From the NCBI GenBank assembly GCA_003049465.1, contig PYSS01000007.1, forward strand, positions 1-64,000: a stretch of 64,000 bases of DNA, written 5' to 3'. Positions 11,083 to 21,900 of this stretch are shown here, piece by piece. The notes below the pieces were generated by a model that was given only the letters and a program-made list of their open reading frames with translations, did not search any database and was not told the origin of the DNA. Position numbers and translations under genes: made by a program. Within the stretch, counting starts at the first letter, position 1, and each line of letters begins with the position of its first letter. The DNA comes from Magnaporthiopsis rhizophila (taxonomy: Eukaryota; Ascomycota; Sordariomycetes; Magnaporthales; Magnaporthaceae).

Positions 11083-11781
11083 TCAGCCCAAGCGTCTCGG
11101 CTTCTTACTCCTCGTGCCTCCGAATTTGAGTCTCGTGGCATCGGACACGCGGATGATCTTGGGCCGGAGCAGCCTCCCTTCGTTACCCAGCAGAACCTTT
11201 GTAACAGCATCGCGGCCGGGCCCGAAGCCGCGCATGGAAATCTCGAGCTGATCTATGTCCTTGTGTTTGCCCATCTGTTGGAGCTTGTCGATCACGTATG
11301 CGGCGAGCTGATATGCCGAGTCGTAGTGCTTGCGTCCCGACTTCCTAAAGCCCAGATTCCCGCACGACAATGAGATGATGGGGCTGTGGTCGGGCATGGT
11401 AATGGTGATGTGTGTATTGTGCTTGTGGCTGTAGATGTGGAAATGCCATGGCTCCTTGCTCGCGTTGGTCGGCCTCTTGCGCTCGAATTCATCCAGTGAC
11501 GTGTTGGTGAGGTGGTCCAGGGAGCTGTCGTCGATGCGTGTGCTGATACGCGCGCTGGCCGTTCCGCTGGCGGCTAATAGGGAGCCTAGCTGCAACATCG
11601 AGCCGGGGGTCTTGGGGGGAGGATTAGCGGTCCCAGAGCCGCCCCCCGCCGTTGTGGTTGTGTCGCTGGCAAATGCTCTCCTCCATAGTTGCACCGGATA
11701 GCTGCGCCCAGCGGCTGGCATCACTGCCTGGAAAACTTTGGACAGGCCCGGTGGCCGCCAAGTCAAGCCGCGGCCCATCAT
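11083..11781 (-). CDS. Mitochondrial small-subunit ribosomal protein uS11m
   Basis: A 232-aa single-exon protein. The C-terminal 120 residues match the S11 family: NTHITITMPD, SLSCGNLGFRKSGRK, a helical region with AYQLAAYVIDKL, ISMRGFGPGRDAV, and a basic end with KKPRRLG. The N-terminal 100 residues are rich in Arg, Ser and Gly (MMGRGLTWRPPG...), as expected for a mitochondrial presequence and fungal extension. This is the counterpart of yeast Mrps18. Two consecutive ATG codons precede the frame; the upstream one was used. It is divergent from TIM44, another mitochondrial gene. Confidence 0.88.
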   Translation of the reverse strand: MMGRGLTWRPPGLSKVFQAVMPAAGRSYPVQLWRRAFASDTTTTAGGGSGTANPPPKTPGSMLQLGSLLAASGTASARISTRIDDSSLDHLTNTSLDEFERKRPTNASKEPWHFHIYSHKHNTHITITMPDHSPIISLSCGNLGFRKSGRKHYDSAYQLAAYVIDKLQQMGKHKDIDQLEISMRGFGPGRDAVTKVLLGNEGRLLRPKIIRVSDATRLKFGGTRSKKPRRLG

Positions 11782-12318
11782 GCCTGTATGCTATTTCCAG
11801 TTTGATTGGTTGCGCGATCAGTGATACCGCCCGTGTCGAATTTCTGGAAGTGCTTCGGTGAGGGAAGAATCCAGGTTAGGGACACGGGCACTCACCAAGG
11901 AGCTGCGGTCCTCGGATTTGCGTGTGTGCCCGCTTTGAGCCCAACGAGGGGCTATCAAGCGGCTGCTCTGGCAGGAACGGTCGGAACGATAGAAACGGTC
12001 GGTGGTGGCGGGTAGTTCGTTAGGAAAACAGCCAATCCGTCGGTAGATATCTCGGTGTTCGTCTGCCCGCCTTGCTTGCCTCCCCGCACTCCTTACCCAC
12101 AACAGAGGCAGCTTTGGCGCGACCAAAAAAATAAAAAATGAAGAAGCTCGTGGCGGGCCGATGGACCCACATTATACATTTTACATACAAGCCTGACGAT
12201 GCGTACCCCTCAATTATTGGCCATAGGCGTTCGAGACCCCACCTAATCACTGCATGTCCCGACGTATCCCGCATGCGAGCAGATTGACCCCTGCTTTAGA
12301 CCATCGATTGTCCCGCGA

Positions 12319-12349
<31 letters not shown>

Positions 12350-12507
12350 CGAGTAAAATCCCGCCAGCCTTGATGCGCTCAGCCCGGATGCGCCACCAAC
12401 CTGAGAGCACCATCTTCAGGACAGAGTACCATTAAGAGGAAGGGTGAAATACAGAGTAAGAGGAGAGGAGGGAAGGGTAACAAAAAAGAGGGGGAGAAAC
12501 AGACGGG
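11782..12507. other. uS11m-TIM44 divergent promoter region
   Basis: 726 bp between two divergent nuclear genes for mitochondrial proteins. It includes a 28-nt T run at 12319-12346 and a purine-rich 5' leader just before the TIM44 ATG. No additional gene was seen. Confidence 0.55.
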
Positions 12508-14209
12508 ATGGCTGCCATATGCATAAGGGCCCATCATCAAAGGGCCCTCGCCCTCGGAAAGACCGCCTCCTTTCTCTCTTCTCCCTCGGGTCTCAGATCG
12601 CCAGTATCTAGTCGCCCGATCTCGCGCCTTTCACAACCTATTATCCCATCCACCTTGTCATCGCACTCTACGTTCGACTCGTCCAGGGAGCACTCCCGGC
12701 AACTCCGCGCCTTTCACAACTCCGTTCGCTTACTAGAGAAACGGCCGCAGGATGACTCGGCTCCGCGGAGGGAAAGACGTCGAGACAAGGCGGCTGAGGC
12801 TGAGGCTAGGAATCCAGCGCCCGAAGAAGCGCCCGAGGACGAGCTAGATGGCGGCAAGAAAACGAATGGCGCGGGTGAGGGAGAGAAGGCTAGTGAGGGA
12901 GCGAGGGAGGAGAAGAAAGAGGATGGCGACAAGAAGCAGCAGGCCGGGGACATGCCGCCCCCTCCGCGTCATGGCGACAAAACACCATGGCAAGTGTTTA
13001 TGGAGACAATGCAGTCCGAGTTCAAGCAGTCCAAGGAGTGGGACGAGTCCACCAAAGCCATCGCCTCGTCGGCCCATCAGTTTACCGAGAGCGAGTCGGT
13101 GCGGCGCGCCCGCCAGGCGTATGAGGCCACGTCGGGTGCCGTCTCCAACACTGCAGGAACGGTGCTGAAAGGGACTGCCAGCGCTATTGGCAAGGGTGCC
13201 TCGTGGACCTGGGAGACCCCCGTCATGAAGGGCGTCCGGAAGGCCGCCAACGTCACCGGCGACGCCCTCGATGAAGCTACCAAACCGATACGCGAGACCG
13301 AGGCGTACAAAAATGTCAAGAACGTAATCGATGACGGGAGCAGCTCGAGGTACGGCGGCTGGGTCGACAAAGAGGAGAGGCGGAGGCGGCGAGAACTGCA
13401 GCAAGCCGACCCGTCCCAGGCGGGGCCGGTCGCCCAAGAGAATCCCGAGTATGCTGGCCCTTTTCTTGCCTTTTGCCGTCTCGTTTACTTTCGTTTCTGC
13501 ACGTGCTTGTCCGCTAACAGCGTCTCCCGGTAGTGCCGGCACCAATGTTACCCTCCACAAAGATGCGGCGTGGAAAGAGGCCTGGAGGGACTTCCGAGAT
13601 TCGAACAAATTCGTCCAGGGAGTCTTCAGCATGAAGAGCACGTACCAGGAGTCGGAGAATCCCCTTATCTCGACGGCCAGGAGTATCACGGACCGGGTCG
13701 CGGGGTTCTTTGCCGAGAACGAGACAGCCATGGTGATCAAGAAGTTGCGGCAGATGGACCCGGCGTTCCAGATCGAACCGTTTCTGCGCGACCTACGAGA
13801 ATACATACTGCCCGAGGTGCTCGATGCCTACGTCAAGGGCGATGTCGAAACCCTGAAGCTCTGGCTGTCGGAGGCCCAGTTCTCAGTGTACGAAGCTCTT
13901 ACCAAGCAATATCTCCAGGTGGGCCTGAAATCAGATGGGCGCATACTCGACATCCGTCACGTCGACATACTGAAGGCCAGGATGCTGGAACCGGGCGAGA
14001 TTCCCGTCTTTATCATCACCTGCAGGACGCAGGAGGTGCACGTGTACCGCAACGCAAAGACCAAGGAGCTGGCAGCAGGTATGGAAGACCGCGTTCAGCT
14101 TGTGACCTACGCCATCGGCATCACAAGGGTTCCCGAGGATGTCAACAATCCGGAAACCAGAGGCTGGCGCCTGATTGAGATGCAAAAGAGCAGCCGCGAC
14201 TACATATAA
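12508..14209 (+). CDS. TIM44: Mitochondrial import inner membrane translocase TIM44
   Basis: Two exons, 12508-13448 and 13534-14209, giving 538 aa. The intron (GTATGC...CCGGTAG) has a GCTAAC branch site; joining gives NPDAGTNVTLHKDAAWKEAW, a conserved Tim44 segment. Tim44 tethers mtHsp70 to the TIM23 channel on the matrix side and drives preprotein import. The N-terminus is a mitochondrial presequence (Arg/Ser/Ala-rich, no acids). A charged Glu/Lys linker follows, then the Tim44 core (TPWQVFMETMQSEFKQSKEW) and the C-terminal membrane-associated domain (MDPAFQIEPFL, AYVKGDVETLKLWLSE). Continuing translation past 13448 would read into intron sequence, so the spliced form is preferred. Confidence 0.94.
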
Positions 14210-14967
14210 CCCCGCCCTCGTGGCTCAGGCTTGACTTCGCGTCGTTCGGATCCGCCGGTGCGCCCACCAGCTCGCCACCGGGATCGCTGCCCAGAGGTGG
14301 CCTTCTTCCGCACTCTCGGATTGCCTGGTGGGTGTGACCTGGCGATTCAATGCCTTACATTGCCTTGCTCGGTATCCCAGTCCCCAGAGCAATTACCCCT
14401 CATCCCTAGCCCTGACGAAAAGTACCCCGTGTATTATTTCCCATGTACACCACCACGTGACCACCTACCTACCCACCCATCTCTCCAGCCTCCGAAAACT
14501 CATGCCCTGCGCTGCTTCATTCTTCTACTTGTACCATGGCCATAATTGATATCGGGAGGGACGGGGACACTCTGGGTTGCCCGAAGATATAGATCCACCA
14601 AGAACAAAAAAAAAAAAATCAAAGGCAGAAGAAAAGCGAAGCTCAGAGTGCTGTGTCATGAACAGCCGACTCATTATTTTTGGGCGAAATCACCACTTTG
14701 GCCATGCCATAGAAGGGCGTTCGGCGTTACTAAGCGGCTCGCTACGGACAAAGGAGACAGTTAAAGGGCAAAAAGTCACAAGACCACGTCAAAGCCATCC
14801 ACCAATCCATATACGACAAGGCTTACATCTAAATACCCGTCTACTATACCACCTTCGGCTGGTATCGCCATACTAAAAGTGGACTTGGCATACGGGGACG
14901 CTGCACATCGGCCTCGTTGGAGCCAAGCCTGGCTGTGACCACTAACAGGAATCAAGCGGTATCAGAT

Positions 14968-15078
14968 TGTCACGGTACGATCCCTTATATAAGGACCAAG
15001 CACGTCATAGCCCCGGGTATGACAACGTTCCCTTTTGCTTTGGTGTAACGGGTACTACCTTGGTCTAGTCCCGTGACA
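14968..15078 (+). mobile_element. 111-bp solo LTR with 5-bp target duplication
   Basis: The element begins TGTCACGG and ends CCGTGACA, so its ends are perfect 8-bp inverted repeats of the TG...CA type. It is flanked on both sides by CAGAT (14963-14967 and 15079-15083), a 5-bp target-site duplication. A TATA-like CTTATATAAGG lies inside. No internal retroelement sequence is present, so this is a solo LTR left by recombination, or a very small non-autonomous LTR element. Orientation is taken from the TATA-like motif. Confidence 0.7.
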
Positions 15079-15086
15079 CAGATTCT

Positions 15087-15370
15087 GGCACCCCGCTTAC
15101 AAAATCGTTAAAACGCTTAATTATTCACTTAAATGCAACCGCAACCAACGCAAAGAAAAATGAAGAAAAAAAGAAAAAAAAGAAGAAAAAGGAAAAATAA
15201 ACAAATAAATAAATAGTAAAATTATAATTGAGATTTTTTTTCTAAAAAAAAAATTATGTAAAATATGTTATTTTACGTGAGGTATACGGTTAATCGAAAA
15301 TTATTAGGTTGTGCATTTTTAAAAGGAAGCGTGCTGTTAAGCGTTTCTACGATTTTGTGGGTGGGGTGTC
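15087..15370. mobile_element. MITE copy 1 (AT-mutated)
   Basis: A 284-bp element whose ends are imperfect inverted repeats of about 35 bp (left GGCACCCCGCTTACAAAATC, right end reading GATTTTGTGGGTGGGGTG). The interior is purine- then AT-rich. It is homologous to the copy at 31134-31504. Differences between copies are mostly transitions, with this copy carrying A or T in most cases, as expected from RIP or cytosine deamination. No open frame is present. Confidence 0.75.
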
Positions 15371-16690
15371 TAGGTAGCCATGCAGTCGATCCGCGTTAAA
15401 ATACGGCTGTGATTCGAGCCAACGAAAATTGAGCGGGGATAACGGAACTCGGCGGAAGTGCCTCCTTGGGGCAGCTGGGTGCCTGCCGATGTGCTCGGGT
15501 ACCTGTGCAGACACGCAGGCACTCAGGCACGCACCCGGGGTGTATTCTGTAAAGCGAGGCAGAGCCCGTTGCCTTCGGACATGTTTTTGTTTTGTTTGTC
15601 AGCTGACGAGGCGTCCAGTGCTATGACAAGGGGCGCATGTCGGGACGGCACGATTGCTCATTGGGATCCGGAATGACGAAAACGTAAGGTTGCGACGTAC
15701 TACCGCCGCTGCTGACAATTCAATTCGCCCAAGCCTTCTGGAACCACAAGGCTAACGCGCCAAATTATGAATCAGGTACTCGCACCTTGAGGTTCCTTAT
15801 AAATATCCGGGCATTTCTGTCCCCGTCTTGCGCTCCTCGTCATGAAACGAAAGACGACATTGAATTTTCCCTTCTTTTCCCTCCCTCTGGGGCATTTGTA
15901 TTCTCTTCCTCGAGCCAAACTGGTACCAAACACCTCGCACTGTTGTTTCCTGTCTGGTGACCTGGACCTGCGCGTTGTCATCCACTAGACTAGGGTATTG
16001 TCTTATCGGCCGAAGTACCTGCAAGTCGAGGTACCTCGGCGGGCTCTCCCTACGCCGACGGTAGCCTGCGCTGCCCGAGTCAAGACTGATCCCTCTACAC
16101 TTCGACGGACGGTCCGTGAACGCCAGCATTCTCGCAAACCGGTACGTAATTAGTGTCTCCAGTGCATTCAAGCTGTCCACTGTGGAATCTCTTGGTGGGA
16201 TCGCTGGGAGGAGTGCATATTAAATGTGGTCCATCCATATATATGCTGTGTGTCCTTGCGGAGGGAGAAAAAAAAATAGCAAGATGAGAAAAAGTTCCTC
16301 TACAACATCTGACATGCCCATCCCTGGCATGCCACACCCCTCCCTCTGTTAAAAGTTTTTCTTCTCCTTTCATATTCGAGTTGTTCTGCTGTTAGATCCT
16401 TCTTTCTCTTCCACGCTAGATCAGATCTGTTCTTCTCGAGGTGCTAATATTGATACCAGAGACGAAGATACAGCACGCCTATAAAAATACGTTATACCAT
16501 CCATCCATCGCCGTGCTCTCTGATCAGACGAAACTGGACTTGGTAGGCTTTTTCTTTTCTTCGTCAGAGAAACCCTAGATCGAGCACTGGCTAACCATCC
16601 ACAGACTGCGTAGCACTACACATATCTACACCGCTGTTCAGAGACGAGGCAACAAGTCCAGAGCACGTGCCCGACCTACTAGCTGGAGGG

Positions 16691-18004
16691 ATGACGGTGC
16701 CGCAGGTTCAGGTTGCTCCGGGCACGGCGGGAGCTGACTCGGCCGTGGCCGCGGCGAAGATGTCCGGGCATGCAGCCGCATCCCCTGAAGCGGCCCGTGG
16801 GTTCGGCACGCTGGCCGTCCATGCCGGCAGCCCGCACGACCCGGCCACCGGAGCTGTCATCGAGGCCATCTCGCTGTCCACCACATTCGCCCAGACCTCG
16901 GTCGGCAAGCCCGTGGGCGCCTACGAGTACAGCCGCAGCAGCAACCCCAACCGCGACAACTTCGAGCAGGCCGTCGCGGCGCTCGAGCACGCGCGCCACG
17001 CCCTGGCCTTCAGCTCCGGCAGCGCCACCACGGCCACCATCCTGCAGTCTCTTGCGTCGGGCTCACACGTCATCTCCGTCTCAGACGTCTACGGCGGCAC
17101 CCACCGCTACTTCACCCAGGTCACCATGACCCACGGCATCAGGGTCACCTTCACCCCCGAGATCGAGGTCGACATCGGCGAGCACATCACCGACGACACC
17201 AAGCTCATCTGGATAGAGACCCCGAGCAACCCGACCCTGCGCCTGGTCGACATCGCCGCCGTCGCCGCCCAGGCCCACGCCCGCGGCGTCCTGGTCGTCG
17301 TCGACAACACCTTCCTCTCGCCCTACGTCCAGAATCCCCTCGACCACGGCGCCGACATCGTCGTGCACAGTGTCACAAAGTACATCAACGGCCACAGCGA
17401 CGTCGTCATGGGCGTGGCCGCGCTCAACGACGACGGCCTAGCCCAGCGCCTGCGCTTTCTGCAGAACGCCATCGGCGCCGTGCCCTCGGCCTTCGACTCG
17501 TGGCTGGCCCACCGCGGACTCAAGACCCTGCACCTGCGCGCCCGCGAGGCCTCGCACAACGCCTTGGCCGTCGCCCGTGTGCTCGAGGCCAGCCCCCACG
17601 TCATCTCGGTCAACTACCCGGGCCTCGACTCTCACCCCCACCGCGCCATCGCCGTCCGCCAGCACCGCGCCGGGCTGGGCGGCGGCATGCTGTCCTTCCG
17701 GATCCGCGGCGGTCACGGCGCCGCCGAGCGCTTCTGCAGGTACACCCGCATCTTCACGCTCGCCGAGTCGCTCGGCGGCGTCGAGTCCCTGGTCGAGGTC
17801 CCCAGCAGCATGACCCATGCTGGCATCCCCCGCTCCCAGCGTGAGGCCGTGGGTGTTTTTGACGATCTCGTCCGCGTCAGCTGTGGCGTCGAGGACGCTG
17901 ACGATCTGACTGCCGACGTCCTGAGGGCGCTCGAGATAGCTGTGTCGGAGCATCCACTCGAGAACGGCTCTGGGAAGCCCGCCATCACCAATGGCTCTCA
18001 TTAG
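16691..18004 (+). CDS. CYS3: Cystathionine gamma-lyase
   Basis: A single-exon 437-aa PLP enzyme of the Cys/Met metabolism family that cleaves cystathionine to cysteine, 2-oxobutyrate and ammonia in reverse transsulfuration. The PLP-binding lysine is K230 in SVTKYINGHSDVVMG. Other landmarks are YEYSRSSNPNRDNFE, AFSSGSATTATILQSL, SDVYGGTHRYF, VVVDNTFLSPY, QNAIGAVPSAFDSWL, RGLKTLHLR and TLAESLGGVESL, all closer to yeast Cys3 than to cystathionine beta-lyase. The first ATG is at 16691; about 40 residues precede the catalytic domain and are Ala-rich and not conserved. A long 5' leader region precedes it; no perfect TGACTCA was noticed there. Confidence 0.94.
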   Translation: MTVPQVQVAPGTAGADSAVAAAKMSGHAAASPEAARGFGTLAVHAGSPHDPATGAVIEAISLSTTFAQTSVGKPVGAYEYSRSSNPNRDNFEQAVAALEHARHALAFSSGSATTATILQSLASGSHVISVSDVYGGTHRYFTQVTMTHGIRVTFTPEIEVDIGEHITDDTKLIWIETPSNPTLRLVDIAAVAAQAHARGVLVVVDNTFLSPYVQNPLDHGADIVVHSVTKYINGHSDVVMGVAALNDDGLAQRLRFLQNAIGAVPSAFDSWLAHRGLKTLHLRAREASHNALAVARVLEASPHVISVNYPGLDSHPHRAIAVRQHRAGLGGGMLSFRIRGGHGAAERFCRYTRIFTLAESLGGVESLVEVPSSMTHAGIPRSQREAVGVFDDLVRVSCGVEDADDLTADVLRALEIAVSEHPLENGSGKPAITNGSH

Positions 18005-18983
18005 CCTGGCGCAGCCGTCTGAACTATCTACCCAAGGGCGGTCGATAGGATACTGGGCGAAGGACAGTACGATACAAAAACATGAAAAAGGATAAAAGTG
18101 AAAGTGCCGGAACACGCATGATTTCGGCGTTTGTATTCTGGTTATGCATCTTGCGCTTGCTGGAAGTGGATTTACCAGGGCAGAGAGCCAGACACGCAGC
18201 GCACAGCACCTCTCGAGTGAGGCGATGTTACTTAGAATCATCTAGACAGAGCGAGCATAGTTATGAACTGTTGTTTTTGGGGTTTGCCTCGTCAGGATGC
18301 GTCCGTGTCTTGAGCCAGGTGCCGTCAACCGCATGGAATTTTACATACGCAGTGTATATAGTAATGGCATGGCTAGCCTCAAAACGCCCAGCTGCAGAAC
18401 AGTGTGGAGACAAGAATTGTTATGTAAGGATAATAATAAGACCAGAGTCATGTGGGAATACAAGAAAGCAAGGCAGAGATGAGTTATATAAATGCTAAAT
18501 GCGAATGCTTGCTAACCTTTCGCCATGCAGAACAAGGTATTAATCAGGGAGAATCAAGAACAATCAATATCAGGAAATATAACCGAAAAGAGATATTTTC
18601 TTAAAACCGAACACCACACTGCGTATATATATCAACTACCACCAATGTCGGACAATAGTGGGCAAGTCAAATGACGACGAGGCAAAAAGAACGTTGGCCA
18701 GGCCAAGGGGTGCCGTGGGGAATATTATGCTTAGCCTGATCAGTAAGAGTTTATACATTAAACTGAGCCTGACGTGTGCGCTGCACCGGGTAACCTGGGC
18801 GAGCATGTCCGCTCCGGGGCTGCGCGGAATGGATGGTGTATCTCAATGATAGTACGAAATATGAGGGAGACCCGAGCCAAAAGAGCTGCCTCTGGACACA
18901 AGACACTGCATTCAGGGACGTGGCCGAAACGTGGTTGGCGAAGCCATCAGCGGACTGGGTTGGGGCTGGGGGTTGACGTTTAG
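18005..18983. other. Convergent intergenic region
   Basis: 979 bp between the 3' ends of CYS3 and the DUF1765-like gene, more AT-rich in the middle (18400-18640). No gene or structured repeat was recognised. Confidence 0.5.
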
Positions 18984-21900
18984 TTACGTCAGTCGGCGCA
19001 GCCCCTCGACGCCCAGTGCCGGAATTTCGACCTCGCCGAGACCCAGAACGCCTTCTTCTCGCCTCCGGTCGACGAACGAGTTGCACTCGCTGACAACCAG
19101 GCCCCATTCAGCGAGCGCTCGGCCAGCATACCGCGCGCTGATTTCGTATATGCCGACAGGGCGGACAGGCTCCACCGTGTGTCGCCCTCGGCTGTCCTTC
19201 TCAGGCATTTGGTCGTTTGGCCCCTTGGCACGGCTATCGAACAACGCGCCATCTGCCGACGCCTCGAACGGGAGCTTGCCTATGGGGGTAAATCCACGCT
19301 TCGGCTCCCCCAAAAGGTCGCCACGTCCGCTCTTGCTACGCCGGGGATCGTCGCACGGGCTCCCCGCCTCGCCACCTGGACTCAGAGGCTGCGCATTTCT
19401 GGCTTCGTTGATCAACCCGCCTTGCGCCCAGCCTGACACAAGTCTGGTTGGCGGTGGGAGGCCCGGGGACGGTGGCGGAGGACTCTCGCTCCGGTGACCC
19501 AGAGAGGCTAGTCTGGATGTGACCCGAGCCTGCGCAGGGACGGGCAAGCGAGGGCGCGTGAGAAGTCGATCCCTGGCGAGTGCAGGAAAGCCTCCTGCTG
19601 GGCCACCGGGCCACGCGACGTTGTGGAGAGTAAATCTGAAAACATATCGGGAGGCCTCATATACGAGGGATGAGCCTGTCGAGTCCGAGTCTGACGCTGG
19701 GGATGCTACCGTTGGGTGCTTGGGAGGCGGTGCCGGCGGCGGGCCCTCGATTGACAGTCGTACACTCGCCGGCATCGTCTGGGATCGTGCGGAAGCGAGA
19801 TCCTTGCGAGCCTGGTCGAGTTCCTCGTCGTAGCTTCGTCGCTGCCCAGCGTTGGTCCAGGTAACCGGCGCCACCGTGCCAGCAGGCGTTCCAGATGCGC
19901 CAAGACTGAGCACTTTTCCGAGGAGAGACCACCGTCGACTAGCCGAGGGGGCCTTGCCGCCGCCACCCTTGTCTGAGGCTGTCAGACTCCCGGGGTTGTC
20001 GTCGTCCGAGCCTACGGACCCGGAGTAGGACTGGACGCTAGAGATTGAGTCGGACGAGGCAAGCAGACCACGTTGCAGGGTGGGCACTTCTGTGCGGACG
20101 ATCAAAAATCTCTTGCCTGGCTGGGGCAGACTCGGAGCGGTGCTGGGAGGGATAGAACCTGTCTGCTCTGCCCTCTCCTTCAGCCACAGATAGTGAGACC
20201 AGACGGTCATGAGCCTCTCAGAGGCGGCCATGAAGATTCGGCTGTTGACGAGAACACCGGAAAGGGTTAGCATAGTCATTCTTTTTTTCGAATTCCAGGT
20301 CCCCTCACTAGCCGTGCCCTACGAGGGTATGAAGAGTGTCGGATGTACTCACGCATCAACCTCATTGGGGCTCCCACCGTCCCTACAGATTCGCCAGCAG
20401 AGAAGGCGCATAAAATACGCGCGAACCATCGGGCACCAGTTGGTAAAGAAGCCGGCAAAGACCTCTTCGGTCAAAAGCCAGTTCAGACATATGGCCTCCT
20501 TGCGCGCCGGATCGGCGGCGACAATGTCCCACGTGGAGAAGACGAAGGAAAGGACCTGAATCTCCGACATTGTGTTATTATTTGACAGCATCAACTTGCA
20601 CACATCCAGCCAGAATGGCCAGTCGATGAGGTCCAAATGCCGCCGTTGTCCCTCCATCGGACTCGGGCACCGCTCGGCGGCGCCACCTGGTGCGTTGTCG
20701 AAGCCCCCGTTGTACACATGAAGTGCCTCCTGTAGGAACTCGCAAAGGACGTATTGGCAGTTGTGGTCATGACGCCGCGTGTTTTTGGTCGCTGCCCTGA
20801 GTAGAGACATGAATGCCTCGGCGAAGGCCTGGCGGGGCCCAACAAGACATTCGTCCGACCAGAGAAAGTCCCTCAGCAGCACAATCAGGCAATTCTCGTC
20901 CATGCCCCGAAGCAGGTTGGTCTGGGGAAGGAGCTGTGCCATGGGTAGCAGCGCCGCATCTGCACCGTGAAAAGTATCCGGAAGTGGGGACTGCATCATT
21001 GCATCGAAAGCGGCCTGTCGGTTGATTGTGTTGTCCATGATGGTCAACAGCTGGGCGTGGACAAGCACAAAGGCCGGGGCTCTCGCCTTCTCGATCAGGG
21101 GCAGTCCCGGCGGGACGAACTGCTCCGAGATGAGGTAGAAGTATTTGCAGAACACGAACAGAAGATCCGTGTCGTCTCCTCGCCACCTCGACACCCAAGG
21201 CCCATACCAGGGGATCTGCGTTGCTTGGAGCGGCACTTTGGCGGGTCGCCGCAGCTTCTCGCGCAGGGCCCGGATCGATGTCCAGCCCAAAGAGCCTAGG
21301 CTCGGGGGGAAAAGCGCCACGATGTCCTCGCTTTCTCCTTTGCTCGCCCTAGGGAGACCGAGCTCGTCCACAACCCGGGTGATGACGCCTATTCTTGTGT
21401 CGAGACTCCAGAGCCGCACCAGAACGTCTGCCACTCCCGGGACAAAGAAGAAGGCATACGCGCAGGCCGTACCGGCGAACTTAACCAAAGCCAGCGGGGT
21501 GTGTCTCAGGGACATCTTGTCCACGACCAGCGCCATGTGCGCAAGTAGAATGGACATGAACATGGTTCTGATCCGGTGCTCTGCCGACCGAGCCGAGAAG
21601 GCGGAGCCTCTTAGGTCCCCAAGCGAGGGGGCGCCGGCAGAGTTGGACCGCACCCGCACCTTTTCACCTGGACACCGTTCTGCGAGCGGGCGGAAGTAAG
21701 TGGTGCTTAGCCGCCACTCTGGACGCATCATGATCTCGGTGACGGCCCCGAGAAGGGCTGGTCGGTCAACGCCACCCAGCAGCTGGGTGGTGCACGAGGG
21801 AGGAAACATGGCCATGACGGCTGCACTCCACGCGACGCGACCGCTGCGACCGTCCAGAATCTGCAGCAGCGCCACCCACCACCTCCCAAGGATTGCCGTC

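Larger units (their letters stand above)
14210..16690. other. Intergenic block with transposon relics
   Basis: About 2.5 kb between TIM44 and CYS3. It contains a 111-bp solo LTR (14968-15078) and a 284-bp MITE (15087-15370), then an AT-balanced region and the long CYS3 5' flank with pyrimidine stretches near 16340-16420. No protein-coding gene was recognised. Confidence 0.6.

Noticed and set aside
16667..16690. Upstream extension of the CYS3 frame from a GTG
   Set aside because: Nuclear genes normally start at ATG; the first ATG is at 16691 and the extension is not conserved.
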